From contig NC_051079.1 of NCBI RefSeq assembly GCF_004664715.2, forward strand, positions 59,574,660 to 59,638,659: 64,000 bases of DNA, written 5' to 3'. This DNA comes from Peromyscus leucopus. Lineage: Eukaryota; Chordata; Mammalia; Rodentia; Cricetidae. Of this stretch, positions 10,458 to 22,006 are shown piece by piece. A program made the translations under genes and the position numbers. The number at the start of each line of letters is the position of its first letter. The stretch's first letter is position 1. The notes under the pieces are model-generated. The model saw only the letters and a list, made by a program, of their open reading frames with translations, did no database searches and was not told the DNA's origin.

Positions 10458-11409
10458 ATGGATGTGTATTTTAGAAAAGGAGAAATATTCTACAACTTAT
10501 ATAGTATTCATTGTATTTTATCATGTTTCCTTTTTACATATGTGTTCATTGAAAGAAGTTCTGAAGAATATTTGCTTGATTCTCACAGATACACAAAAAG
10601 ACTCAGACTCCAAGATTTACTTGAAGAGATGTCAACACATTCATGGACAAAATGAATATACTCTGTATTAGATTGCATCTGACAAGAAGATGAATTGTAT
10701 GTGAGATGAATGATACTTATGTAAAACTAAAGAGGAAAGGGAGAGAATTTAGGATCTAAGGATGCACGTTATGTCTGCTGACTTTGGACTCAGAGAGAAC
10801 AATGATGATATTCTAAGTGTGCAAATAAAACAGGGACACAATGACATCCAAACACAAGAGGGCTTTCTGCTGACCTAAAACTTCATGATATTTATTCTCT
10901 TCACCCCCACGCACCTTCACATGCAAGTATAATTGTGTCAGACTTAGTGTGAGTGCAGAGTTCAGTGAATTTGCTGGCACTAATCTCTATCTTATTTGTC
11001 ATTTCCCATGAACATTTGATGAGCTGATTCCAGAATATCCAAATATCTGGAGATGAGTAAATTTTCCACCTAGCATCACTTTGATAATTACAAAGACTGA
11101 TTTGTCTACATTCCATCATCATAATTAAGCTTTGTGTAGGGAGAAGCAATGGTCTCCACAGTCTCTCCTATTGTCTCACAAAAAGCACAGAGCAAACATA
11201 TCAGATGTCATGTGATAGACATGACCATTTGGGATATTCAAGCCTAAGACCACATTGGGCCATCCTTTTACTTACCATACATGTTAGCTGAGGAATAGGG
11301 TCTCTAAGGGTATTCCTAATTGACTTGTGCCCTGAGAGCTTCTGAGGCTAGGAGTTACAAAGTTATATGCATAATTACACAAATATAAGTATAATTTCAC
11401 AAGTTGCCC

Positions 11410-11727
11410 TGTTGTAGATTATGCACTGTTAATAAAATGCCAATTGACTGATAGCCAGGCAAAAAGTATAGGCGGGCAATTAGACCGGATGCTAGGGAAA
11501 GAAAGGCAGAGTCAGGGAGATGCCAGCCACCAGAGAAGCAGGACATGTAGAAAATGAGGTGACAAGCCATGAGACACATGCAAACCATAAATATAAATAT
11601 GGGTTAATTTAAATGTAAGAGCTAGTTAGTAACAAGCTTGAGCTATTAGACAAGCATTTATAAATAATATTAAGTCTCTGTCTGGTAATTTGGAAACAGC
11701 TCTTGGGATGGGCAAACTCTACCTACA
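11410..11727 (+). mobile_element. 5' LTR of the mys-like element
   Basis: 318 bp from tgttgtagattatg to acctaca. It aligns base by base with the 3' LTR: ttaataaaatgcc against ttaataaaacacc, then agccaggcaaaaagtatagg, gaagcaggacatgtagaaaa and ataagtctctgt-like blocks shared. Many substitutions separate the two LTRs, so the insertion is not recent. Confidence 0.85.
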
Positions 11728-11729
11728 TA

Positions 11730-11748
11730 TGGCACTTCAACATGGGGC
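11730..11748 (+). promoter_or_regulatory. Degenerate tRNA-Lys primer binding site
   Basis: tggcacttcaacatggggc lies 2 bases after the 5' LTR. It resembles the tRNA-Lys(1,2) primer site of betaretrovirus-like elements (tggcgcccaacgtggggc), with a few substitutions and one extra base. The site would prime reverse transcription. The match is by eye. Confidence 0.68.
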
Positions 11749-13740
11749 CAGAATTTCCATGATACCTAAAAAAGAAGAAAAAAAAAGATTCTAAAAACAC
11801 AGAAATGTAGTCAAGAGTGACTTCTTAGTCTGTGTCTTTTATGCCTGCTGCAGTAAAGAGACACATTTCCTGGCAACTGCTAGCACACCATGAGATAAGC
11901 CACATGGCATGCTCCCACAGCCTCACATGGGCCATGGTACAGGGAGGCATCTCCCAGTCTCGTGCTGTGTGGTAGGTTTAGGGTTTTTTGCTCATGCAAA
12001 CAAAAGATTATAGATACACAGCAAGGACGGATTCAGACAAGGAGCCTCTAAAAGGTTTATAATTTGTTTAGACTTGGAAGAGAGAAGAAAAAAATATATT
12101 CAATCAGAATAAAAATATAGTTTAAAAATAAAATAAAGTCTTTAAAAAGGATGAGTAATACAAAAATATAATAAGCCACATATAAAGATGGGAAGTACAC
12201 CGAAACTCTGGATCCTATATATTATTGTGTTATCTTTAGATTTTTTTTACTGTTAATGAGCAAATAATAACTTCTGAGATACCCTTGACTATGAAAACTG
12301 ATAATATATTATAAATTATATTATTTATATATTTATATAATTATATATTTAAAAATATCTTGACTTCAAAATTGAAGCAAAAAGATATGTTACTTTTGGG
12401 GAGATGTTATGCTTTTTTTCAAAGGAAATGAGAGGTCGTAGCTTCATTCTAGGCTAAACGTCTTAGGTTTGATCAAGGAAGACTCCCTGAGAAGTATTCA
12501 ATGGCAGCAGATGGCTGAGATGATCCAATGTCTCAGAGTACCTCTGTTACAGTTTCCTCTAAATTCCACATCCAGAACAGCTTCACAGGGACTAGCTGAG
12601 ATGATCCAGTCTCACAAAATACTCCAGTAAAGACTTCATCATAATCCTAAATTTTCTAGGGTTCCCCAAAGGTAGTAACACCCCCAAAACAATAGGAAAT
12701 AGTCAGTAAAATAATGTCCACATCCCCAAAAATAAATTATGAATATTTGTCATTGTTTAGGGGGGTTGGTTACAAATTGTTATTGGTCATAGACAGAAAG
12801 AAAGCTAAGCAAAGGAGTTAAAGTCAAAGATCTATTTATAAAGGTAAAAAGGGGGATAGGCTATAAAAATAATGATATAAAAGGATAGATTATTGAATCT
12901 ACATTAACCAAAACCAAAACTGTTAATCTCAAAATATTTTACATTGGTATGGATTTTAGTTTATTGATACGAAATTATTTCTGTTATGCTGTATGTATAT
13001 TTCTACTATTGTTTAGAATATTGTGTTTATGTAGCTTATTTTAAAATGTAATGCATAATTAAAAAATACAGGTTAGTAGTTAGTCACTTATTACAATCAA
13101 ACTTATAGCTCTGTTAGGTTTATGTTTTCAAGGTCAAACAGATATATTTTAGATAGACAGTCTTCAAACACTTCAAAGACCTACATAATATGGCATTTAA
13201 AATGTTTTAATAACCTAAGGCTTTTGATGACAATGAGACATACCTGTTCCTGATAGCACCCGTTTACTTCAAAGAAAGATGATGGGCATCAAAGAAACTC
13301 CATATGGAGTTTGCTTTCTTTGTGGCAAAGAAAACTGCTCTTGCCTCAATTGCTGACAGTTACTGTCCAAACTGGACCAGCAGGACACCAAAAAGGCAAC
13401 TGCCAAACCTTGCCAAGACAAGGGAGGACAGTCCTTCAAAATTAACAGGAAAGTCTGTCAGATATGCTAGGCCTGTAGGCCAAAGATGGATGCCCCAACA
13501 TTACAGAGAAACTTTGGGTGACTGTCTAGGCAGCGAGATGTCCCTGTCTTAGGTAACATTTCACCCTTCTGGGGTCTTTGACAGAGTTGAAGATTGGACA
13601 GTCATAGTTACAGTTTTTCTTAGTTATTATAAAAGATAAATTACATGTAAAACTTTAGACTCACCAAGGTAAGACAGATAATAGAGTATTTTCTCTAGTT
13701 TTGCCAAATACAGATGGATTGGATATTGTTACTGTAATTC

Positions 13741-13875
13741 TTTTTTTTTTTTTTTTTTTTTTTTGGTTTTTCGAGACAGGGTTTCTCTGTGTAGCTTTGT
13801 GCCTTTCCTGGAGCTCACTTGGTAGCCCAGGCTGGCCTCGAACTCACAGAGATCCGCCTGCCTCTGCCTCCCGAG
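13741..13875 (-). mobile_element. B1 SINE nested in the ERV, 5'-truncated
   Basis: Antisense B1: 24 T, then cgagacagggtttctctgtg, agctttgtgcctttcctgga and gcctcgaactcacagagatc. It stops at ctgcctcccgag, so the B1 5' end is missing. ttgttactgtaattc flanks it at 13726-13740 and 13876-13890. The clean 15-bp duplication shows it inserted after the ERV was in place. Confidence 0.95.
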
Positions 13876-13959
13876 TTGTTACTGTAATTCTTAATAACTG
13901 TTTTTTTGTTATATATAATCTTACTATGTTAAAGTAAAAACCTTCCTCTTTAATTAGAC

Positions 13960-13970
13960 AAAATGGGAAA
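13960..13970 (+). promoter_or_regulatory. Polypurine tract remnant
   Basis: aaaatgggaaa directly abuts the 3' LTR. One T interrupts the purines. This is the expected position for the plus-strand primer of a retroviral element. Confidence 0.6.
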
Positions 13971-14296
13971 TGCTTTGGACTATGCTCATTGTTAATAAAA
14001 CACCGATTGGCCAATAGCCAGGCAAAAAGTATAGGTGGAGCAATCAGACTAAGGATGCTGGGTTAAAGAAGGGTGGAGTCAGGGAAATGGCAGCCATTAA
14101 AGAAGCAGGACATGTAGAAAATGAGGTAACAAGCCATGAGTCATGTGGCAAAGCATAACTGGAAATATGGGTTAATTTAAATGTAAGAGGGAGTTAGTAA
14201 CAAGCCTGAGCTATTGGACAAGCATTTATAAATAATATATAAGTCTCTGTGTGGTAATTTGGAAGTGGCTCCTGGGATGGGAAAACTCTGCCTATA
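13971..14296 (+). mobile_element. 3' LTR of the mys-like element
   Basis: 326 bp from tgctttggactatgc to ctgcctata, where the usual terminal CA has become TA. It contains aataaaacaccgattggcc, agccatgagtcatgtggc and tataagtctctgtg. The target duplication ttgccc follows at once. Confidence 0.85.
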
Positions 14297-14302
14297 TTGC
14301 CC

Positions 14303-14636
14303 TACCCACTCTCAACAAGTTTTAGAATTTTAATTCTTAGACATATATATATATGTGTGTGTGTTCATCTGGCATAAACACATATTCAATATATTAAAGC
14401 TCTGTAAATTTCCTTTCTTTTTAAAATTGATCCTTGAACAGAGTGCCCACCTTTTTACTTCTTATTCATTTATCCAAATGTGACTAAACCTAAATGACCT
14501 AATCCTGTCTTAAAGATGATCATGGTATCTATCTGCTATGCCCTGGGGCCCTGGGATGCTCGGTCTCTCTATATTGTTTTTTATTGTTCTTCCTTTCTTT
14601 CTTTTTTCTTTTCCTTTCTTACCTTTTAAAAAAATT
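14303..14636. other. Unassigned DNA
   Basis: AT-rich flank with a short (AT)/(GT) stretch at 14343-14364. No feature recognised. Confidence 0.4.
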
Positions 14637-14790
14637 GTTTGAGACAGGGTCTGACTATGTGGGCCTGGCTGGCTTGGACCCCACTACATAGATCAGGCTA
14701 ACCTCAAACTTACAGAAATCTGTCTGCCTCTGATGCTTAAGTGCTAGGATCAAAGATGTGAGCCATCACTCCCCATCTTCTTTGAAAGTC
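14637..14790 (-). mobile_element. Old B1 SINE
   Basis: Antisense, near full length: gtttgagacagggtctgact, tcaggctaacctcaaactta, ctgtctgcctctgatgctta, then gtgctaggatcaaagatgtg and agccatcactcccc. It is much more diverged than the B1 at 13741. Confidence 0.85.
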
Positions 14791-17700
14791 CCCTTTTTAT
14801 AATCTTGATCTTTCATGGTGATAATAGTCGGTATTTTCCAGAATCATGAAGAGAAGGGCAGAAAAATGGGGTACAAGCAATGTACCTGTACAGAGTCAAC
14901 TGGGATACTCCAGGGAATTTAAAACATCAAGGAGGGGGAAGAAAAGAAAGCTATGGGGAATAAAGGGGAAAAGGAAGACAAGAAAGTGCAGAAAGGGGAG
15001 AGGGAGGAGGAGATGATATCAGTTCTCCTGCCATAAAGACAATTAAGTACTTCTTGTTTTATAACAAATCACCTCTGATGTAGATACATTCTGTAACTAG
15101 ATACATTCCAATCTTAAAGAAATCACAGCACATGGTTTCCATGAAGCCACACATTAGGCATCAAATAAAATTGTTGAGTATGAGCACTAAGAGTGTTCCA
15201 GACGGTTGCAAGTCACCCACACCTTGAAGTTCTCAGACTCCTCTCTCTTCACATCTGAACTGGGCCTAGGTTGTGACTTGCTTTGTTTATTTGCAGTATT
15301 TCACTAGACTAAAGAAATGTTTTCTTGGAAGTAGGAGTTTCAGGACATAGGACACACATTTCTACTCCTGTCTTCTTTCAACTTCAGGAGCTCTACCTAT
15401 ATCTTGACAGAGCTGACTAAGAGAGGTGACCTTACTGACAAAGTGTGAATGCAAATTAAAACACTAGAATCTAAATGCAGACGATACCCTTTAATGACAA
15501 TGAAGAAGAGTATAAGAAGGTGCCAGCTATATCCAAAATAGTTTTCTCAATCATACTTCCAAAAATGTCTTACAGAAGGCTTAAACAGCTGTTCTCCAAT
15601 GGAATCTCTCGGATAAATGATTGCATTTTATATTCAACTTTATGTTTAGAAATATGGCATTTGAAACTCCTTATTTAAAAATGCACTTATGTATTGGGGG
15701 TTTTTAGCCCCCACACTCACAATGCTTTTTCTGGACATTGGATGTATTGGTGGCATATCACCATATATCACCATATTTTGGACAAAAGTTTGAACCAAAA
15801 CAAGTTATTTTATGATAAAGTTTGTTCAGATATATGATTTAAAATACTGTCAGAGTTTAATGAACATGGTCTTCAAAATGTGAAATATCCCTGAAGTTTG
15901 ATGTTCTCTCTCTCCCCCTCTCTTTCTCCCTCTCTCCTCCTCTCTACCCTCTAATTCTCTCTCAATGGAGTAGTATAGCTTGGAAGACTGTGCTCCATTA
16001 TTTAAACAAGGCAACTACATGGAGAGCTCCATTATACTCATGAACTTTTTCATAATTTTTTGTTTCTCTTCAACTGAAATCTGGGTTCTCAAGGTTCAAA
16101 CATAATAGAACGTCTGGAGAATTTTTTTTTTAAAAAGACCCAAATAAAATATCTAGTAGAGAGCCACAATTTCCATGATCCAGTTCAGAAGATCATCTTG
16201 CTTTCTCTCAAGAACAAAACACACTCCTCTATGTTCTAAAGCTACAATTAGACAGCCACACTCATACCAAATCAAACCATGTGAAAACTCTTTCCTGAGG
16301 TTCTGATGGTTCTAAGAATGAGCTGCATGCTATTGCCTGAGAAGAAAGAGGCAAAACAAGTGCTTGAGCTGCATTAGGATATACCATTTCTCAAGTGATG
16401 AAGTACAGAAAACACACAGTAGAAAGAATTGGCCAAGACATTTTGAATGGCAGGGTATTTAATCTGGAAAGTGAATGAAAACCAGTATTTGTGGAGACAC
16501 AGTTGGGCACAATCATGCTATCAAGTTACTGAAGGCTAAGAATAAAGGAAATTCCACATTAGATGAAATCACACAGAAGTAGCTGAATCCACAGTTTTAA
16601 CTCATCATATCAGGAATACAAGGATATCTTGAGAAGCTGTTCTGTGTCATTTTAAATTGCATACATGTGGAACGGGGAACGGGATCTGCTGTAGAGTCAA
16701 ATTTTGAAGTTGTCTAAAAAGGGAAGTAGGAGGTTAGAAAGCTGAAAAAAGTTAAGAGAACTTTAAACCAGATCATAAGGACTTCTGGCAGACTTCTGGA
16801 CTGAGCAGTGTGGATTTTGTATAGGCATTGGAGATCTTGGTCACTGTATTCCATAAAATTCTGGCTTTATTCAAATATTTGATAAGGCCAGAATATTTCC
16901 AATGAGAAACCATTTTTTGTAGGTTTGTTTTTATAAATATTTATTACCAAAACATTAGAATGACAACTTGTGAATTTCAGGAAAATGGAAAAAGTAATAA
17001 ATATCAAGACCCACACACAAAACAAACAAAGAAACATCAGCAACAAAAACAAACTGTGCTGTTCACAACAGCTCCATGAATGTTCCAACAATAATGAATT
17101 TTCATCTGACAACGATATGGTCACTCTGTAATTATGATATGGATTATCTGGATTGCAGAAACATGGCTACTCTTTTCTCTGTCTCTCACTTGAGCAAACA
17201 AAATTGATCTTTGCCTCAGTTTCTTACCATATGAGAGGGCAATCATGTCAAATGGCTCCAAAAGTAACACATGGGAATTAGGTAAAGAACCTCAAAATGC
17301 TAGAACTGGGCCTACACAATCCAATGTTGTATGAAAAGGCACATACAGCCTAATGCATGCAGGAAATAATTTGTAATTTGAATTCTTGGTGGCCATGGGA
17401 GATGTTCCTGGGACCCAGAGTTCTTACAGACAAACTAGATTGAATATACCTTGATGTATAAACGGTGCCAGAACCTTCCCAAGAGTTGTTTGTCTGCAAG
17501 AAGTCTGGGTTATAGAGACATTTCCAATGACCACCAAGAGAAGTGAGAAAATGTGCATAAAGAAAAGCTAAGTGATTTCTCATTGAAAATCTAATTCACA
17601 ACAGATGATTGTATGCCAATGTAGTGTCTTGGCTTAAGAGAAATCTTTCTTGAAAACCTATCTAACATGAATCCAAACATGATAAAATTATTCCCATGTT

Positions 17701-18129
17701 ATCCTTCTTCTACTATGGCTTCCATTAAGTCCCAGCTGTAGCTGCCACTTCATTTATATCCTTTGATGTTTTGGGGAGTCCTGCGAGAAAAGTTGCCATG
17801 CTTAGAATTTCTGATACATGAACATTAATATAAATCACATTCAGGCAACTGCTACCTTAAAACTATCTCCCCAAATCACTTAATCTCATATACTATGAAT
17901 ATAAACAAAATTCAGGGATTTTGAAAAATATGTACCCATGTTTCTGATCTTGGACCTACTCTGTTATCCAATACAACAAACAGACTACTCTCATTTGAGA
18001 CTTGATGGATGTCAGAAGGCCAGCGTAGTTCAAGCCTCATCCATTCAAATCAAACATTATATAACATACTGCAGCCATGGAACTGGAAAGTGCCAAATTC
18101 CTCCTTGTAAAACAATGTGAAGTAATTGT
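14791..18129. other. Unassigned DNA with purine and pyrimidine patches
   Basis: 3.3 kb without a recognised dispersed repeat or exon. It holds a G/A-rich patch at 14931-15013 and a C/T-rich patch at 15905-15962 (ctctctctccccctctcttt and similar). Open frames are below 90 codons and without motifs. Confidence 0.4.
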
Positions 18130-18195
18130 TCTTGACCTCTACTTTACAGATGTAGAAACTGAGACCTATAGAGGATACTTAAGTCATGTAAAATC
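18130..18195 (+). mobile_element. MIR SINE fragment
   Basis: ctactttacagatgtagaaa followed by ctgagacctatagagga follows the MIR 3' half (cattttacagatgaggaaac, then tgaggctcagagagg). Ancient mammal-wide SINE. Confidence 0.65.
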
Positions 18196-18539
18196 GTAAT
18201 AGTTAATTTTTGTCAGAGTGAGAAACATGTTAGCTAACATATGGAAAAATAAGTAGAGACAAAAAGAGACTTGAAAAGTCCATTTCTTTGCATTTCCTCT
18301 ATCCAAGTTTACAGCTAATATCAAAACTAAGTCTAAATTATGTCCTCTCACATAATATCTCATTTCCAAAGTATCCAAATCAAGAGAGATAAGCCTCAAT
18401 TTATCCAGCAGGTGTCACTGTGGTGCACATAAGAGCGTCTTTGTCCTGTTCTTGTATTCCCAAGATTGCTATCACTTCTACATATAGACTGCCAGCAGAA
18501 TGATAAAATGTTATTGCTACAGCCATAGATAATTGATTA
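18196..18539. other. Unassigned DNA
   Basis: Spacer between two MIR fragments. No feature recognised. Confidence 0.4.
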
Positions 18540-18665
18540 TCTAATTTTCTCATTTAAACATTAAGTTCAGATACAGAAGGTGACTTGTCCAAGGTCACAC
18601 CTCTACAGGCACATAGGACTTGCATGGAATTCACCTGAGGCTCATAGTTGAACACAGCCCTTTAC
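18540..18665 (+). mobile_element. MIR SINE fragment
   Basis: ggtgacttgtccaaggtcac matches the conserved MIR core, followed by a region matching the later MIR sequence (gaattcacctgaggctc). It may be part of the same old insertion cluster as 18130. Confidence 0.7.
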
Positions 18666-19614
18666 TGAGTTCTGTCTCCTTTCTGGTATCTAGGAAGTGG
18701 TCTTTTATCTATAGCAGAGTATGACATGATCCACTATCTAAATATAAAGCAGACAATTAGGACAGCCCACTTTAAAAGTAGAAAACGAAATAGAAGAGAT
18801 AGCACTGAATCCAGAAGTTCAGCATTCCATTTTAAGATACAACATTATTCAGCCACACTTATAACATTAAGGAATTCTATAGTTTAAAGGGACTGAGTCA
18901 TTTGGCCCCAAATTTCTGTATTAAGCATTTTCATCTATTAATTAAATTTCAGGTTGTAGCCTGATATCACCATTTTTTCCACTAATGTTATTCTACTTCA
19001 GGATCCAGCAAAAATTTGAAGAATACTAGTTAAATATTTTGTGAAATATCTATGATTGTACTGCTCCATGATTACACTCTAGAGATACTGGGTGGTGTGA
19101 AAAATGAAAGAGGAGAGATGTCATCACACCATATAGAGAATACATGTTTTTAACCTGACTAAACAGTGAAGTTAGCCGATTCAATCAGCTAAGCTAATGA
19201 GGTTCCAGGTGCCATCACTAGGAAGGCATTCACTCCTCTCTGAACAGTCTGTTGTTGGATGTGAGTCTCTGTGTTCACTCTACACTTAATTTGGAATGCT
19301 TCCAAAATGGAAAGCAGATGCTTCATCCACTACCTGGTATTAAACTGTTTATCAAGATGTGGATGTGTATATTTATTTTGTACTGGGATCAAGGATTCAG
19401 GAACATTCTAGTATTTGGCTAAGATGTGTTCTAGCTATGAGAGTTAAGAGAAAAAAATGTCCTGACTTCTCTTCCACTACTTCCTAAAGTAATTAGTGAG
19501 AAAGTTTAGCCCAGATGTGAGCAGAGATACTTTTTAAAGGGCTCTCAGGTCAAAGGAAATGTTGGATGGAGATAGTCTACCCTGGTTAGGGTAGAAGTGT
19601 GGAGAAAGAAGACA
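18666..19614. other. Unassigned DNA
   Basis: No recognised repeat or exon. Confidence 0.4.
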
Positions 19615-19850
19615 TAGTGAGCTATAATTTATTCCCTAAAATATTATGTTCATATCCTCATCTCTACTATGTAGGTATAAGTAACAAGATCTTTGAGAAA
19701 TATAATCAAGACACCCGTAGAAGGAGCCAGAGATGTGAGTTATGCAGCAACAAGCCCAGGAGAGCCAAAGGTCATATGAATTCATCAGAATATAAAAGAA
19801 GCAGAGGACACTTTCCTGTGGTCCTAGGAAACTGTAAAAAAGGACCATAG
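19615..19850 (+). mobile_element. Ancient MaLR (MLT1-like) LTR fragment
   Basis: attatgttcatatcctcatc, aagatctttgagaaatataa plus tcaagac, then gtgagttatgcagcaacaag and cccaggagagccaaag appear in the order of an old mammalian MaLR LTR. Drift is heavy. The 83-codon frame across it is not a gene. Confidence 0.5.
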
Positions 19851-20494
19851 AAGCCACTTCCCACTGATGGGCATTTGAGTTCTGTTTGAGAGACTTATGT
19901 ATGAATGTGATCTCAGAATGCCGGAAAGAGTGTTTCAGTTTCTAGATCCACCTCCAGTGCAAGGAACATCACTCAAACTCTTGTTGCTACTGCTCTCCCA
20001 TGTGAATTTATGGGGGCAGTAGAGGCTTTGTAAAATTGGAATGGAGTTTCCCTTGAATATCTCCTTGTACGAATGATGTATGCTAGTCATGTCAGAAGCA
20101 TACTCTTGTGCACATAGCAATAACATCTCTTATTGCAAATGAATTAATCTGTGTGTATGCTCACTATGTATACTAGTATTTTATGGGGAAAGAGATCTCC
20201 TTCCTCTGCTGGCTAAATTAGGTTGGAGAGCACACAAAACTGAGGACCTGACCTTTGACATCAGTAAATTTACTTTCCTGAGAAGCCTTCTGGGAGACAC
20301 CAGCCTTTCTGACTAATGAACATTTTACAACATAGATCTTCCCTCTTAGGAAAAAAAAATAAAAAAATAAAAACTTCAGAAGCTATTTTACCTATTTCTG
20401 ATCTTTTCTAGAACTTTCTTTTAAATTAATTGAGGCTGTTGAGTTGTAAATATTAATTAACACTTTGCACTTGTTTTCACAAAGCAGAAACATT
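19851..20494. other. Unassigned DNA
   Basis: No feature recognised. Confidence 0.4.
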
Positions 20495-20665
20495 GTATTG
20501 GTCACTGACTGCTTATATTGTGTAACCTTGGACATGCCAGTGAGATCTTTAGAGCCTTAGTTTCCTTGCTGATAAAGTGGGCATAATAAAGGAGGTACCC
20601 ATAGCATTTGGCTCTTGGGGGGACCAAGTTAATTACTACATATGAAATATATAAACAATAAAGCA
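20495..20665 (+). mobile_element. MIR SINE
   Basis: Good MIR order: tgtgtaaccttggacatgcc, agagccttagtttccttgct, gataaagtgggcataataaa, ggtacccatagcatttggct, then attactacatatgaaatata. It covers most of the element after the tRNA head. Confidence 0.78.
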
Positions 20666-20789
20666 AATGCACTTTCTTTGTGTGCCCATAATTGTTATTA
20701 ACTTGATTTCTCAACTTTTCCATTCTGAAAATTTACAATCTCATGAAACAAAAAGTGTTTTTTAACTATTCCCAACTTCTTTGTCCTTA

Positions 20790-20995
20790 AAAAATAAAGT
20801 ATGTTCATCCTTCAGAAGCCAGTACCAACATCATCTCTGCCAGGAAGCTCCCAGCTCCTTAGTCCTTGCTTATGTATCTCTCTTGAGAGAAATGATAGTA
20901 ATGTATTATTTTCATCACTTACCTATAAATTCCTTAGCAACAGGACTCACAATCTCTACATCTGCACAGAGCTCAGCACTCAATGCCTTCTCATA
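20790..20995 (+). mobile_element. L2 LINE 3' fragment (tentative)
   Basis: ctataaattccttagcaaca plus ggactcac, then gcacagagctcagcactcaa resemble the 3' end of L2 (a 'gtaagctccttgagggcaggg...gcctggcacatag' layout). Weak but colinear. Confidence 0.42.
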
Positions 20996-21027
20996 TTCTC
21001 AGGGGTGCTGATTTTTCTTAAATCAGT

Positions 21028-21093
21028 ATATATTTGTTACCTCCAACAACTTACAGGAGCATATATTTGTTACCTCCAACAACTTACAGGAGC
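21028..21093. repeat. Perfect 33-bp tandem duplication
   Basis: The 33 bases at 21028-21060 (starting atatatttgttacctccaac, ending caggagc) are repeated without change at 21061-21093. Two exact copies in otherwise drifting DNA point to a recent duplication. The unit is a multiple of three, so the chance open frame at 20801-21103 stays open and reads the same 11 residues twice. Confidence 0.97.
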
Positions 21094-21295
21094 AGGGAAC
21101 TGAACACAGTGTAGCCTGGTATTTCTGGTTCATGAGTTCTCATGAGGCCAGTCAAGCTGTCAATTTAGGGTGTGGTCATTTGAAAGCATGACTTGACTTG
21201 AAGATCTGTTGCCAGCTTCTTCCCATGACTGTTTCAGGATGTCTCAGTTACAGCAAAAGTCACTCACAATCTCTTCCAGAGTGAGTGATGATGGA

Positions 21296-21442
21296 GAGGG
21301 CGGGAAGAAGAAGTAAGATCAGAAAGGAAAAGAAATAAGAAGTACATAGAGAGATGGTAGCAAAGCCCTATAGGAAGAAAGAGGGAGAAAACAGGAAGAG
21401 GAAGCAAAGGAAGAAGAGGAAGAGAAGGAAGGGGGAAAGAGC
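21296..21442. repeat. Purine-rich (GA/GAA) low-complexity region
   Basis: ggaagaagaagtaagatcag through gaggaagagaaggaaggggg. Imperfect A/G-rich stretch with scattered pyrimidines. Confidence 0.8.
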
Positions 21443-22006
21443 TAGGGTTGTGATTATTATGACCTAGTCTCTAATTTCTTCCCTTTTCTATTCAGTAGAA
21501 CTAAGTTTAAAATTCCAATGTAACTGCAGGCATTGATTCAATACCAGGATCTAGAAATCACTGTGGGTCCCTTTAGAGGCTGCCTACCCCCAGCAACTCA
21601 CTGGCAGACTGAATCAATATTTCAGATTCGTCTTTCCATTCTATGCTTTTATCTTCTTCAAATTGACAAAGCCTTGACTTCACTTTTATTAGCATACACT
21701 CATGTGTGCAAGTGCAAGCCAATCGTTAATGTTGATTCAATTCTGGGAAGATCTACTATCAGAGCTACAGTAAAAATATCCACAAAGAAAGGAAGTATCA
21801 GATCCCAGTCCACTCTTACTTCATCACCATTATTAAGTATAATTAAGTGGTCAGACAATCTTTACTCAAAACTAATAGACTCTTTTCAGTGTTTCAGAGT
21901 GCCATCAATGAAGTATTTGCTAACTGAAATCAGATACCCATTTGCTTCTGTATTTCTAGCTCACATTTCCAATTCTTATTATATCAGTCATGCTCTCATA
22001 CTGAAG
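21443..22006. other. Unassigned DNA with the longest intergenic open frame
   Basis: Contains the 166-codon frame 21533-22033. It shows no recognisable domain or signal peptide, and no CpG-rich promoter lies upstream. I judge it a chance frame. Confidence 0.4.

Larger units (their letters stand above)
8566..11403. other. Unassigned DNA with two simple repeats
   Basis: About 2.8 kb without a recognised dispersed repeat. It holds the (CACATA)-like region and the GT tract listed separately, and a short palindrome at 9255-9275. The 117-codon frame at 9798-10151 has no recognisable domain. Confidence 0.4.
11410..14296 (+). mobile_element. Complete non-autonomous ERVK-type element, mys-like
   Basis: Two direct LTRs (11410-11727 and 13971-14296) enclose 2.2 kb. 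The 6-mer ttgccc flanks the whole at 11404-11409 and 14297-14302. A primer-binding-site remnant follows the 5' LTR and a purine tract precedes the 3' LTR. The element is 2.9 kb, about 2.75 kb without the nested B1 and its duplication. That size fits the Peromyscus 'mys' family (about 2.8 kb, LTRs near 340 bp) as I recall it. No gag, pro, pol or env frame is visible; the longest internal frame is 82 codons. It would depend on proteins from another element and is probably immobile now. The family name is an inference from structure. Confidence 0.82.

Noticed and set aside
13304..13552. 82-codon frame in the ERV, possible gag or other protein
   Set aside because: No zinc knuckle, protease or other retroviral motif, and the element shows no coding organisation.
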